Below are positions 22,201 through 36,700 of a stretch of 64,000 nucleotides of DNA, piece by piece. The DNA is taken from NCBI RefSeq assembly GCF_023343835.1, contig NC_064449.1, forward strand, positions 4,315,778 to 4,379,777, read 5' to 3'. The number at the start of each line of letters is the position of its first letter. Position 1 is the first letter of the stretch. This DNA is from Lagopus muta. Lineage: Eukaryota; Chordata; Aves; Galliformes; Phasianidae. The notes below the pieces were generated by a model. The model was not told the DNA's origin and did no database searches. It saw nothing but the letters and a program-made list of their open reading frames with translations. Made by a program: the position numbers and the translations under genes.

Positions 22201-22713
22201 AAGTCACTCTTTCCTTCCTGAATTTACTGTATCTGGTGAGGAAAATTCCCTATTTATAACCTATTTTACAAAATTTCCCTTCTGGAAAGTTTAGTTTTCA
22301 TCATGGCTAACCACACTTCTGTTTTAAATGATTATTGTAAGTGCATTTGAATTCTTTGCTCTACAGAACCATTGGCTTGGGCTTTTTTTATGTTTCTTTA
22401 TCAGTATCGCTACAAAGGGCTCATTTATAAAACTAAACATAAAACTAAAGGCTTGAATCTACATCCTACACTTTTTGTTTTTTTAAAGCAGGCTGCAGAC
22501 ACTCACCCTTGCTGTGGCATCCATCTGCATCTCACTTGGATGTAGCTGTACATAGGGCATGCACATCTCCCAGCTGCTTTGGTTCCACATTCAATTCATG
22601 CTGCATTGAGGCTCTGTATCAGTAGGTGAATGTCAGTGAAAGTAAGGGGGTAAGTCCTCTCTCAAATAACTGCTTGTGCTTTAAGCTAGGGAACAGTTTA
22701 AGGTTTAAAACAC

Positions 22714-22719
22714 TTTATT
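22714..22719 (-). terminator. Candidate polyadenylation signal of GGT5
   Basis: TTTATT on the plus strand reads AATAAA on the minus strand, about 2.1 kb past the GGT5 stop codon. It is the first canonical hexamer I found on that strand. A weaker ATTAAA lies at 23582-23587 and could end a shorter transcript. Confidence 0.4.
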
Positions 22720-24795
22720 AAAAATATAATTTAAAGACCTTGTTAGAAAACAGAGCAGCCTATGTACAGCAGTGCTTTAAAAGTCCGTGTGACTTGACTA
22801 GTTGTAAAAATAATGCTCTTCTGTTGGCATCAGCATGAATGGGGAGGGATGAACCTGGGAGACTCTGAGTTTCTGGAGCACTGAGGAGGTGGCAGGGTGA
22901 GGAGGAGGTACAGATCTCAGCTTCACGAGATGTTTTGTTTGTCAGTGAGGGCTGCCACAGTGGGCAATCTGCATGCATTCCTTTCTGCCTTGCAAATGAA
23001 ATCTGTGACAGGTTCTGAAACTGCTCAATTGGTTTCAATGTTAATAGCAAAGCAGTTAAATTGCAGCAAGTGCTGGTCAGAAGATCATATTCCCGTAGCT
23101 TCCTTGTGAGACGTTGCAGTGATGGCAGTATGTTGGAAAGGTGATACGCTGCATTGGCTGGATAACTGAGGTGTGCTTTACCCTTTGGTACATCAGAAAT
23201 GAAGGGAATTAGGAAAATCAGTTGCTTTATGGCTTTGTTTTTCTGGAAGTGAGACGTGATGGGGCATGGCTTAATAGCAAAGCAACAGCACTCCCCCTGC
23301 CTTCAGCCAGTGCCATTTTGGTTGCTTTATATAAGCTGTAAGCAGTTGGTCAAGCTGGAAATAACTGCAGATCTTGTTAAAGCCAGGATCCTGAGTAGTC
23401 TGGCTACTCTGTCTGGATCTAGAGAGCTTTACTTAGAAAATCATTGAAATTCATCTGAAGGCCAACAAGATTTCAACAAGCCAATGACTTACTGACAAAA
23501 TTTTGTTATTAAGAATGTAGACTCATTACTCACTTCTCTTTGTTTACAACAGTGCAGGCGGATGGTCTGGTCTGAGTTGGCTTTAATTGCCTGTGCTCAA
23601 ATACTTGCTAATGGTGGCCACAGAGCAAGGTTTTTTGTTTGTGCAGTTGAAATACCAAGGGTTGCATGGGAGGTGACAATTATGGGGGGTAAGGAGGGCT
23701 CTGCTAGTGCCTACCTAGTTTAACTTTGCTGTCAGAAACACTCATATAATACTGTCTGCATCCATAGGAAAGTAACATTCACAAGCTTTCAGAAACCAGA
23801 AGTTGTTGCTTTTTTGAGAAATGTGTTGTGGGATGTTTATACTTGTTTTAACATTAGATTCCTTTGGCCATCCTAAGGAGGGCAACGTTACAGAGTAATG
23901 GCAAAGGACCTCTTGTGTCCAGATAAATGGGTTCAGGTCTCTCCTCCAGAAGCTCCCAACTAGTCATGCAGTTTCATTCTTGTCATCTTCAGGGACCATT
24001 TGAGACTATTTGTGATAAACAGAGAATTAGAGCATGTACTCAGGCTAAGAAAGAAAAGTGTTTTGCAACTGCATCAGCACTTTTCAGCAGTCTTGGTGTT
24101 TGCCTGTCCAGAAGAAGCTCATGCCTACAGATTAAGTCTTCTGATTATATATCCTTTGCATTTTGAAGAAAGTTTTATAAAGCTTCAAAAGCAATACAGT
24201 TTTTCTTCAACTGCTGTCCATATCTGTCTTCCCAAACTACTTCTCTTCTGCAGGCAATGAGGAGGAAGAACAGGCATAAATGAGGACTCTCCTACTACAG
24301 GGAGAGGTGTCATCAAGGAGCGAAGCAGCAACTTCACATTGCCCCATAGGAGGTTTAGACTTTAGGTGACCAGTAGGCAGAGTAGAATAAGGCTTCAGCT
24401 CCTGGTTTCCATTATGTCTCTAAAGTAGAGAACATGCTTGGCAGTAAGCTGGTGCAATGGTGCACTGATTCCATCTGCTATTCTTTGGGAAAAGTAAGGC
24501 TCATCTGGATGGGAAAACCAAGAGGTAGAACACCGAGTTTTGCTTTCTTCTCTTTCTAAACCCATCCTGGAAGCCCAAATGTAATTGTATACATTGTAAT
24601 CCTCACCCTACCTCCATTTCCTGTAGTTACTCAGTTACTTCACATTGAGAAGAAGCTTATCATGGCAACAGCCTGAAAGAAATCAATTCTGTTCTTAACC
24701 GAGGCTCTGGAGCAGCAGTGGAAGATGCATGAATCTGAATTGAGTTATCTCCTGTGGTTTGGACTAGAATAGAGACGTTGAGATGGCATTTCATG

Positions 24796-27700
24796 CTAAT
24801 ATCCAGCTGATTTCCCCAGCTTCCTTTTATCAGAGTAAGCAGAGATGCATTTTCCTTCCTTGGAAACTCCCTGCACGACATTCATTGTGAATTCAACTTT
24901 CTGTTCTTTGTGTCCTCTTTTCAGCAGGCTGTTTCTAACATCCTGCAGAAGAAAAAAAAAATGGAGTAAATGGGGCAAGGAACCTGAGGTTTTAGCATTG
25001 CCACGTGTGGAAATGAAGTACGTATGTGCAAGGTCAGGTCAAGAGAGCACGATTCAAGGAAGACAGAGGTTAAGCTAGAAGCAAAATGCAGATTATTCAG
25101 GAGAGTTACAGAGCCCAATCTCCTTCCCATCAAAAGGAGATGATGAAGGGAAGATCCAACCAAGGCTGCTCACCTCACTGAAGTGTTTCTCAAACAGGAT
25201 GCTGTCTTTGTTGGTATGCATGATGGGAGATGAAATGGCACGTTCCAAATCATAACCAAACCACAGCTTGTTTACAATGGCCTGCAATGAAACAAATTGC
25301 ATGCTAACTGAAGACACGGAATAAGAACCTGAACCACGTGTTGATGGTTGTTCTTTCTATTTTTGTATTTTATAGGAAAAGTCCTGTACAGAGAAGTTCT
25401 GCAGCAAAATTGTATGTTATGTTTACAGGTTTTTTGAACCAGATAATCTTCTTTTGTTCTATTCTCTGGTAGCAGCGACAGTGAAGAATCCTTTCTTCAC
25501 TTCTCCAAGTCACTAGCTTTTCAGATTTCTAATGTATTCTTCACCATCATCATCTCCACCCTGAAGAGTCCTAGCCTATTTTAATCACTACAGCCCTAAG
25601 GCTGTTTCCTATCCCTGCCCCATAGCTGTGGTCCATGTAGATGCAGTGCAGTTCCACCAATATCCACCGCCAACTCACAAAAGCTGCTTTTCTAGATTGC
25701 TTGGGAGTATGCAGTGCTGTATAATGATCATCTCAGATCTTTACTGGACATCACTGGTGAGCTTCCTTCCTGAGAAAACAGTTCACTTTTTTTTCCTTCT
25801 CTGCTTTTACAGTCATTTAAACAGTTACTGGTGTATGAAAGCCTTCACTCTTAGTACTGCCAGTTCAAGTTACAGTATTTTGTGATGCATTACCTTGTTT
25901 TACATTGACTTTCTCAACTTATTACAGCTGTGTTTGTCTATTAATTCTATTATTTGATATAGTTTGTACCTTTTTTTCCCATTATTTATTAGTTTTTTTC
26001 TCTATAATTCTTTTTAAGGCTTGGGTCACAGTTACCATCTTTTATCCTCTGGTACTGAAGCAGACTGATGGGAGATTACATTTCAGATCTTGGTATGATT
26101 TTTTTCTGACTCTGCTACTGCTTGTTTATTCGTCCTGCCACCTATGCTGACTCTGGCTGTCCAGAAATAAAGTCTTAGGTTGGAATACTTCCTATGCTTC
26201 TTTCCAGATGAAGACAGAAAGAAAACTTATGTTTATTAGACTTCATGCTTCTGTAAGTTTTTTTTCTTTAAGATGTGTTACTCTCTGTGTATGCATGGAG
26301 GTGGCTCACTGTTGTGACTGTTTGTTTCCATCAGGTAACTTATTGGTTTGGTTTAGGGGCCATGAGGTTTTGGGCAATGCTTTTCTTCCTAGTAACTTCC
26401 TTAACTTGCTCTTTAATTCTTTCAGCTTCTTCCCTTTCAAAAAAGAATCAAGGGAGTCAGCTACCACTTGCTCTAAACTGCAACCTGCAGCTGTTAGAGA
26501 CTTCTAAACTGAAAACAGAACAAAGCACCAAGGAGTCAAAACCCAAAAAGAACTGAGTAGAAAAGAACAAGTGGGGACTGACTATGCTGGAAGTCTGAGA
26601 GGGTTGAAAGAGCTGGCAAATGCTGTGGGTTCCCCTACCTCCCCCATTCCTATTCCCTCCTGTTGGAATTACAGTCCAACAGAGAAAAGCTAAAAGCAAG
26701 AAGGTGAGGATGGACTGTTTGCAGCAGGCCCTCTTCACTGCTGCCCACTTAACAGTACTGGCAGCAGCAAATGTTTCTTTTGTTTAGCTCTCAGTCCGAT
26801 TGGTGCAAGGTGTTCCTGTGCAGTACCTCTTCACTCACCATAGCAGTAGCACTGATAATCCAGCCCCCACCTGCGCCTCCAATCACCAGCATGTCTCCTG
26901 ACTTGGAGATGAGGATAGAAGGCACCATTGCTGAGGGAGGCCTCTCTCCTAGGGCAAAGGCAGAAAGTATTATACCTCCTGTATTAGGGCACACAGATTC
27001 ATTTCTCCCAGCTGTGCATTCCTCATGGAGAACCAACCTCATTCCTCACGAGGCCCAAGTTTTCCAGACATCTAGATTGCTTGTGCTGAGACCCCACCTC
27101 ACAAGAAACTGGCCCTTTACAGTAAAGGCTAAACAGGAAGGACAGAGCACCATGCAAATAATCAAGACTTGCTGCAGGTCATTGAACCCAGATAAGGATC
27201 AACTAGCTGCAATCCTGCCCTTGGAGTGCTGATGTCCTCTTTCTTTGCAAACCCAAGGCAGCTTGCATCAGGAACAGCTTATTTCACAAACCCATGTTAA
27301 GTGGTTGCTTTACTTCTTCTCTACTTCTTCATTAGCTTCTGCATTTTTTCTTTAAATCCCTAATTTCCCTTGTCAGAAACCAAAACTTCTGTGTTTCCAT
27401 GCCGAGGTAAACAGACACAGACACTACAAGACTTTATCCTCTCTTAGTCCAAGATAAACTTGCTCTCGTCTAGACTTTGAGAAGTAAAGATTGCCTACAG
27501 TTTGTAGATAGCTCCTGTCCATTCATACATAGCCTGATTCTCCATCTTCTGGCCTTGTTGTCTATTTTGAGGTTGAGAATGCTCACCTGCATTAATATTT
27601 GCATTTGCCGTGCAGAAATCAGCAAGTTCATTATTCAAAATGATCCCAGTCTGGTTGGAATAAATGAAGGAGCCAAACCTGCAGGGAGGAAGAAAGCATC

Positions 27701-30700
27701 CTTTAAGTAACCAGCGCTCTTCCGCTGTGGATGACATTAGCTTAATGTGGCAGCCTGCTGGGTTACCCCTGCCTTCTGCCAACTTGCAGCCACTCCAACC
27801 AAGGTTTCCAAAACGTATTTGGTTTGTTGTGCAGGAGTTACAGAGAGCTTATTTCTGACAAGTACATGTGGGGACTTGCTCAACCCACAGAACCTCAGCA
27901 GAGCTCCAGAAGTTGTTACATTTGTGAACTGAGGTGTTGCTTTGGGCTGATTGTCAAAGGCCTTTGCCATCACATGAAAAAGATCATTCACAAGCAAGAA
28001 ATTGCTTGAATTGCTGAAAACTTACGGTTGTTTTTATTTTTTTTCATTGGTGTTAAACAGCCCTTGCATATATCCTGTAAGACTGTGAGGCCTGTGTTAG
28101 TGAAATACCAACCCCCTGGCTACTCACGGATAGTTGATGGTGCTGGTGGCAGACACAGCACTGCCATCTGCAGCGAGCACAGAGATGTGGCTTGTGCCTC
28201 TACTTTCGTAGTGGCTGTGGACGAGCTTCCAGAAGTTATAATGCTCAAGTGGATGGTCCCCACGGGCATCTATTTGGCTTCTGACACGCTCAGCAGTCCC
28301 GTTGGACAGCATGATTGCCACAGTTGCCTGTAATCACAGCAAGGGCCTGTACCATCAACATGCTTCATCAATAAAGCAGAGGGAATTAAGGAAAAAGAGG
28401 GGGACATTCAAAGGGTTGCCATTTGTCTTCCAAACAAACCATCACACATGATAAGCACTGCTTTCCTGGGAATGGCTGAACACCTGCCTGCAGTAGGAAG
28501 TAGCAAATGAATTCCTTGTTTTGCTTTACCAAGTAAACTGTCTCTACTTCAACTCACGAGTTCTTGTACTTTCATATTTCTGATTCTCCCCCATCTCATC
28601 TGGGTAAGAGTGGCTGAGTGGTGCTGAGCTGCCTGCAGGGGTTAAAGCACAACACTTGGCCAGCTGATCGATGTTGCTATTGAGTAGCAATTCCAAATAG
28701 TCTCTTTTCTTCTGTGGCTGCAAGGCAGGAGGGTTCAGTGCATCACCTGGTGCTGTAGCACTGTGCTGGTAGGCAGGGTAGCCTGGACAATAGGTAGCCT
28801 CCATGAGGGCTTAGCACATAGGCTAGAATATGTTTGGGAGAATGCAGGTAAGGAAATGGAAAAAAAAAAAGGAAAGGGAAAGCATATGGACTCCTTTGTT
28901 TCTCTTCTTTCAAGCAGTACAGAAGAAGCTGCCAGTGTTGCTGGTGTCTGTCAATACTCCCGTGCACTACAGTAGCTTACCTTAGCTTCAGAGAAGGCTG
29001 GGTCTTTCATCTCAGGTTTTAGCATATTGCCAAACTTCAAGGCCTCTGCAATAAGATGGTAGGTTTCTCCCTTTTCCTTTGGTGTCGACAATGATGCCTC
29101 ATGGAATTTATACTCTAAAGAGGAAGATGGATTCATTTGGTTAATGGACCCACTGGCCATTGATTTTTCTTGAAGAATTTTATAAAATGTTTAAAGGAGC
29201 CTCCTTTTCCCAGTTCACTTCATAGAAGAGAATCACAGAATCATTAAGGTTGGAAAAGACCCCTAAGACCATCCAACCATCAGCCCACCAACACCATGCC
29301 CACTAAACCATTTCCCTCAGTGCCACTTCTGCACTTGGACATCATCAGGGACAGCAACTCTACCAGTTCATTGAGCAGCCTGTTCCAATACTGTGACCAC
29401 TCTTTCAGAGAAAACACTTTCCTGATGCTAGAACACTGTAAGAATGAGCCAGTTCCTCATCCTGCTGCACAGCATAACCATAATGCTGCTTTGGAATCCA
29501 CACTGGCTCACCAAGACCCTTTCTGCCAATTCATTTTCTAATGCTCTAAATCAGTTCTCTTTGCAAACCTCTTGCAGCACACTTTCTCTTAGCAATTTAC
29601 CTTCCAATATCTTGAGGATGAACAGGAGCACAGCACCTCCCAGGGGTGGAGGAGGAGAAAACACAGTGGTGTTTTTGTTCAGGGTAATGTTCAGAGCTGA
29701 GGATACTTCTGCTTTGTATGCCTTAAGGTCCTCCATTGAGATAACAGACCCTTCAACAGAAAACCAAAGAGACAGCTGTCATTAGCATGTTAACATACAC
29801 TTCTAACAGGTGCTATTGGCTGGACACATCAGAGCCTTGGGAAGCTTTCTGAATAGCCATTTCTGTACACTGAATTTCTTCTACCTAGCACAACAGAGTC
29901 TTCTTGTGCCCTTATCTAACACAAAACTCTAGGACATTATAAAGCCCAAGGGAACTGAAAAGGTCAATATATGAGTGCTACGGGCAAATACCAGAGTAAT
30001 GGTTGGCTCTCATCCCTGCTTTTGGGCCTAAGTGATGAGAATGGGGGAAAGATGTTCACCCTGTATCACTCCAAGAAATGAGTAAATGCCATATTCTGGC
30101 TATCCCCAGGTACCTCCTTCACTGTCATCCAGTTGCTGGGAAGAAGCCTGTCTGCCAGTATTAAAATGCAGCTGTTACCTACCAACTTTCCTAATGTCTT
30201 CCACCAGGGCCTCTCCTATCTGTCCCTCATAAAATGCTGTAGCTCCATTTTCGGCCAAAATTTTCAGTGTCTGCTGCAGTGCTGGCCACCTGAAGGTCTT
30301 TCCAGTCGTCAAAAACTTCTGACCATCACAAATCAATGGGCTGTAAAAGAAGGACATCCATCAGATTACAGAATATGCTTATTCTGTTCCCCGTGCTAGA
30401 CCCTCTTTCCTACCTCGAGCAGATTTAGTTTCTGCATGTCATATACTTTCCAGGCCAGTGCTATATTGCAGGGTACATGGAGAAGAGCAGCCAACTGCTA
30501 CTCACAACACCAGGCACATTTTCACATAGACAGAGTTTCCTCCATGAGACCTAATGCTTTGACCCCAGCTCAGACCAGCGTGGCTTCCCTGAATAAGTGC
30601 CTGCTGTAGGGCCCTGCTGTCAGGGGACAATTTCCACACAGATAGAGGCAGGCTACATCCATCCAGCTCTCATGAGCAGATGTGCTTAGCAAAAAGTTTT

Positions 30701-33700
30701 GCTGTGCCAAGCCACTATGAACAACAAAAAAAAAGTTGCTGACAGTATAAGATTTCCAAAACAAACATTTCTGTTATTCTCTCTCCATAGCAAGCACTTA
30801 CTGAGCAGCAGCTGCAGCAGCCTGTGCTATGTGTTAGCAGAATGGTCTGAACTGAGGGAGCACTGTTCCTTGCACTTCAGTTTAATTTGTGGGTCTTACC
30901 ACAGGTTTCGTCCCACTTGGGAGAAGTTTCGGTGATTGATTATTTTGTCCATAACTGGGGAAACAACAAGTGGGTCTGAAAGGAGCTTGATGGTTGGTTC
31001 AAACAGGGATTTCCATGGCAAGCGGCCGTATCGCTTATGGGCTACTTCATACCCACGAATTTCTCCTGGTACAGCAATCCATCGGGGACCTGGAGAGCAG
31101 AACTGCAGTGTTACACCTGGTAAATCACTGGCCTGTGGAGTACAACTCTCTGAAAGCACTCAAAGTATGGATTCATAGAGGCAGAACATGGTCCCCTAAA
31201 GGCAGTTTTCACTGTTCAATTGTTTCTTCCAATACAGAATAGGAATGGTTGAGGTGCATGGTAAAAGAACAAAAAGCAATGGGCGCATTGCAGCAAAGGA
31301 GACTGCAGCCAGACATCAGAGAAAACACATTCATGCAGAACATGGTCAAACACTGAAACTGGGGTCAAGTAAGGCTGTGAAACTCTCCATTCTCAGAGAA
31401 GATAAAAAATGTGACAGGATAAGGCCTGAGCAGCCTGCTCTAGTTCTGACATTACCCTACTTTAAGCAGGAGTTGGAGCAGAAACCTCCAACCAGATTCA
31501 TTTGTGATTCCTTTTCAGCTGTTCTTCTAAGGGCAAGAAAATCTCCTCCAGGAACAAGGACACTCCCCAAAACAGAATGTGCTAGGGAAGGAGAATGGAT
31601 ACAGCAAGAAACACGGAAAGATCCAAGATGTGCTGCTAAAGTAAGAGTGCCTGCTGCCAACTGGTGAGAGCAAATGGACATGGAGTGACTGCAAGTGGTA
31701 GTGAAGTGACACAGAGATAGCTAAGCAGATCTGAAGCTCAGCAATTTAGACAAAGAGGAAGGTCCCCAGTTCCTCCATCCTTCCTTCTGTGCACTACACA
31801 CTCTGAGGTCCTTACCGATGGGTAAACGAGCACAGCCAGACAACAGATCGCTAGGAATGCCTTGGGGAGCTGTTTCACGGGCATTGATCACCTCGACTGT
31901 TCCTAGAAAAGAGAAGGAGAAAATGCATAACAGTCTCTTCCAAAAGGCAGGTGAATATCACACAGCAAGTCAGTTCAGCAGACTGACCAGTGACTGCCTA
32001 GATGCAATAACGGTGCGTGGACAAGGCCAGCATCTGTATCCCAACATCTGGGATATGCTGCTTCACATCTGATGCATCTTCTTGCATTTCCTCTGCAGGT
32101 GGGAAGTGTCAGAGACAAAACTTGAGTCTCATGCTAATAGATAGGTCATTTTCCAAGTGATGTTGAGGCAAGGTCATGTTCATAACATGTTTGCAACACC
32201 TACGTCTCAAGAAACTTGAAAAGAAAAAAGGAACAGTCACACACTTGTATTTCAGGTGTAGCCTAATTATTCCTCCTCCTTATCTGCCTTCTATCTGTCT
32301 TTTTCCACTGCAGGCCACAGAGCTGTCTGTGCTGCAGTAGCCCATGGTGCTGCTGTACCATGAACAAGAGCCATGCCTGGCCACCTAGGGCTCTGCACAG
32401 CAGGATAATGTGGGTAGCAGAAGAGAAGGGTTGTTGGGAAAGTGGCTCTGCCAAAAGAGGGAAAAAAATATAGGTGCTTTGCCAAGTTATGCTATTGCTT
32501 AAGAAACGACTGAGAATTTCCAGACTTGCAATTCCATGATACTACTTGGAAGGGTTTTTAAAACTATGATATTGTTATTTTGTCCGTCAACATCTATAAG
32601 CTCTGGGGGGTTTTGGTAGCCAAGGCAATTTAAAAAGCATTAAAACATAAAAGCAAGAACAAGGTAATGCAAGAGATTAAACCGAGCAGAGAAGTACTTC
32701 CCAGCAGGCCCTGAAAATTGCTGGATTCAAATTTCTGAACAGAAGTTGCATCCTCTGGAGCAGGAGATTTCAGCACCACTCTGGGGAGTCTGATCTCCCC
32801 CTCCCCTCACAAGTGATACTGGAGATGCTCCCCATGGCAGCAGGTTCTGCTGGAGCTGCTGCTGCTGCTGCAGGACAAACCCGTTAAGTTTTACCCCCAG
32901 GGCTCCACCAAACCAGTGACAGCCCTGGGTTGCTACCCTCACTGCCAGCACATACATCTTGCTCCACTCCCAGCTGCTGCCATGGCAGTGCTCCCTCCAA
33001 GTGGCAGCTCGGACAGGACCACTCAAATCTTGCTGTACCAGTCAGATATATGACTTTCAAATATGATTTGGGATCACTTTGCATGCCAAGGAAAGGTGCA
33101 GTCAGTTCATCTTTCATTCAAAGCTCCTTCCCTACCATCACACGTTCAGTCTGCAAACAACTGCACTCTTCAGCCCTGCTCTGCACGCTGAAAGCTTTCA
33201 GGACAGCTCCTGTAATTAATGCTTTGGATTAAGAGCAAAAGTGTATTTTGTGTGTCTTTGTATACAGCTTTTAGATAAAAGAAATTACTCTGAGAGAACG
33301 TGAAAGAATTTGAACATGGAGAATGCAGGGCTGGCCCATACCTGTGCTTGCATTATAGATTGTAAATACGACTCCACCACCCAGGCCTGAACTCTGAGGG
33401 TTCATCACTGATGTGCAGATCAAACCAGCGATGGCAGCATCCACAGCTGAGCCCCCTCTTTTCAGGATGTCCCTGGAGTGAAAAGGGAAGAAAAAAAGGA
33501 CAATGTTAAAATCCAGGGATGAGGGAATGGAGGAGTCCTGTGAAAAATCACAGAATCATTGAGGTTGGACAAGACCTCTAAGGTGTTCTAGTCCAGCCAT
33601 CCACCTACCACCAATACTGCCCTCCAAACTATGTTCCTTAGTACCACTTCTACACTTGAACACTTCCAGGAACAGTGACTCAAAAACCTCCCTGTGCAGC

Positions 33701-36700
33701 CCATTCCAGTGCCTGATCACTCTTCTCAAGAAGATTTTCCTAATATCCAACCTGAACCTCCCCTGGCACAATTGAGGCAATTCCCTCTCATCCTGTCTGT
33801 TATTCAGGAGGAGAGACCGACCCTCCCCCCACCTAGCTACAACATCCTTTCAGTGAATTGTAAAGAGCTGTAAGACCTACCCTGAGCAGTGCTGGTCTTC
33901 TTCTAGGCAAGAGGTCAAGAGGCAAAGGGAACTGCAGCTGCTCACAAGTGCTTTTGACAAAAAAGGATGGGAAGGAGCTGCCAGAAATGCAGAAGGATGC
34001 TCACTGCAGAGGGGAGAGCATCTACATGCTGGGAACCAAACAAATGATTCTTGACTCCCCACCTGCCATTCCCACTAAAAGGCATATGCTAATCCACAGG
34101 CCAGAGACATGGAAGCAGAAATAATGAGCCCACACAAAGCAAACTCCTGAGACTCACTGTCTCAATTAGCACAAAATTCAAACCTTACTTCACTGTTTAT
34201 GCAGCGTGCCTTCCTGGGCTTCTGTAATATAAAAATATCCCCATCATCCTCAAATAAAGCAAAAAAAATACGAGAAAAAAACTCACATCAAACAAGTAGA
34301 ACAAAAATAAATAAACCACCACAAAATGATTGCTTCTACCAAGGTACAGCCACACCAAAAATCACAAGGGCATTGAGGCAACTCATGCTGTTGATAGAAG
34401 AAAATTTCTGCTGGAGAAACATGTCTCAACAAACCATCCTTCAAGCACAGCCATAACAAAATCTCCTTTCAGTGGAAACGTGATGCTGGTGAAGAGGGAT
34501 TTCCTCATGCAGCGTGCCAGTGGCCAGCCCTGCTATTTGCTAAGGTTTCCAAGTGCTCAGCTTGGGGTATTGCTTGTAAAAGGCAAAGTCAGAATAGTAA
34601 GTGGAAGAACAGTTCATCGACTGGAGTGTAACTGCTCCCAGAGGCTGCTGCAGGAACACAGAGCACAGAGGGACTGCTGTTTATTTTACATCCATTGTTG
34701 TTGTTGCGACCCGCTGGGGCTGGGAACAGGATGCTACCACAGATCCACTGATAGTGGCTTTCCTTTGTTTAAGTGACCTTGGACCAGCTGCCTGCAAGGA
34801 AATGGTATGTGGATAACTGGGGAGTAATGAAACCACGGGGATCCACGGGGCTTTCTGTTTGCAGCCCTGCACAGCTTTCAGCCTCCTAGCAGCAAGCTGC
34901 TCCCTGAATGCTGCCCTGAAAGCGGTGACTGAGGCTCAGGGTTACGCCTGCAGAAGACCTGAAAGCATATTAGAAAGCTGGAAAAGACTGGAGAGGACCA
35001 CAACAGTGACCTGGGACAGTGATCCCCCAAGCCCATGTACAAAGCCTAGTGCCAGGGAGAAAAAAGGTCGTGAGATAAACTGAAGTGAAAAACAACTTGA
35101 AACGTAACGCAGCGCAATCAGATGTAAGAGAGGAAAATCAGACACATTGCTGTCATTTTCCCAAAGCCTGAGAAACATTCATAGGTATGAAGTGGTGGCA
35201 CTCCTATACTGTCTGTCACCCAGAAGCCTTCCTGCCACTCCTCTTTGCCTCCAGAAACACTTGAGCTTGGAGAAGCCCCCCCTGGTGAGGATCCCCATCC
35301 GTTCTGTGTCACAGCTAGCTGCCTGCTACAAAAGGTGAGCAGTTCCTCCTCCAAAAGGTGAGGACAGTAAACATACCTGTTTAATGTGTGTACACCTACG
35401 TTTCAGCTTCTGGATGGTGCTAAGATCACCATAGTGTTGCCAAATACTTGTTTATGTGTGAAAACACCCCTTACCTGCTGCTAATGCACTGCCATATATA
35501 CAAGGCACACAAACCTGTTTCTAAACAAGAGTTTATGCACGATCCCACCCTCCAACACTCCTAATTAAAAACAGACAGAATAACACTGTTATTAACACTG
35601 ACAGAACTTTGGCTCCCACTAAGATCAGGGAGGAGAGAAGAGGTCTGAGCAGGAAAGGTGCATCTGCCAGGGTAACAGGACCTCTCCCAGGAGCTGAGAG
35701 CTGGGCTTTGACACAAAATCCCTATCAAGATCAAGGAACCAGTGGGAGGAGGACATTTGTCAGCAAAGAGGACTCAGCAGCACTGCCCCAGGCAAATGAA
35801 GTGCTTGGTTATGAGCTCTGAATTACCCCATCCTGCTTTGTTACCTGACAGTTTTCAGATGGATCACACCCAAGACGCTGGCTTTGTGATTGCCTCAGGA
35901 AGACAGGAAAGCCAGAGATAATCTCAATTGTTCTTGTGCCTCGTGTAGTGGGGCCCTAATTCCTGGCTGTGACTTCTTGGTGTTACCATAACACACAGCA
36001 AAAATAACAGCAGCAGCCAACACACGGACACCTTCTCACAGAAAAGCTAAGCATGTTTTGCTTTGTCCTTGGTCACTACCCATCATTAAAACCACTCTGC
36101 AATACAAACAAGACAACGGGAGAAAGAAAAGGTTTCCAGGTGTTTCAGAAGTGCTCTACATTCCTCTCTACTGCGTGGCAACTGTTAGTCACTGTCACCT
36201 CTGGCAGCAAATACCACATGTAAAGGTATGCACTCAAACTTATTTCTTGTTCAAGGCTTTCCAGGTACCTGCTGCCTTCCACTGAGCCACCACAGAATGG
36301 ACAGTAAAGCTCCCCACCCACCTCCACAGTGTGCAACATCTGAGAACACATCAGATAGGATGGGTTACATGATGCTGAGCATGTCCCTTTACCACTGTTT
36401 CTATGGGGAACAGAGGTTAGGGAGGAGGAAAGCTGAGATTTCTCCCCCAGAACCATTACATTGGTTCTTCAAAGCATAGCAGGAAGCACGTCCAGCCCCA
36501 GGTCTCAAACATACATACCTTGGGGGGCTCACCAACTAACCGATGTTGTTTCCAAGCTCTGGGGAGGTGTATGTCCCTGACATCCCAGCACTCCTGGGTC
36601 CCAAGACATGGGACAGAGAAGCAAAAAGAAGCCTTAGAGTCAGGCTTTGAGCTCAAGCTCAGAAGTCATGGATCCCAGCAAGGGCAAAACCAAATCCTGG

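Larger units (their letters stand above)
20182..24795. other. Tail-to-tail spacer between GGT1 and GGT5
   Basis: This 4.6 kb stretch separates the two stop codons. It should contain both 3' untranslated regions, the mariner fragment and candidate polyadenylation signals at 20774 (plus) and 22714 (minus). None of the ORFs here shows family motifs or a pair of credible splice sites. Confidence 0.7.

Noticed and set aside
26771-27232. 153-codon plus-strand ORF
   Set aside because: It overlaps GGT5 exon 10 on the opposite strand. The plausible-looking part is the reverse reading of that exon.
31245-31667. 140-codon plus-strand ORF
   Set aside because: It crosses the diverged CR1 tail in GGT5 intron 3 and has no splice or protein support.
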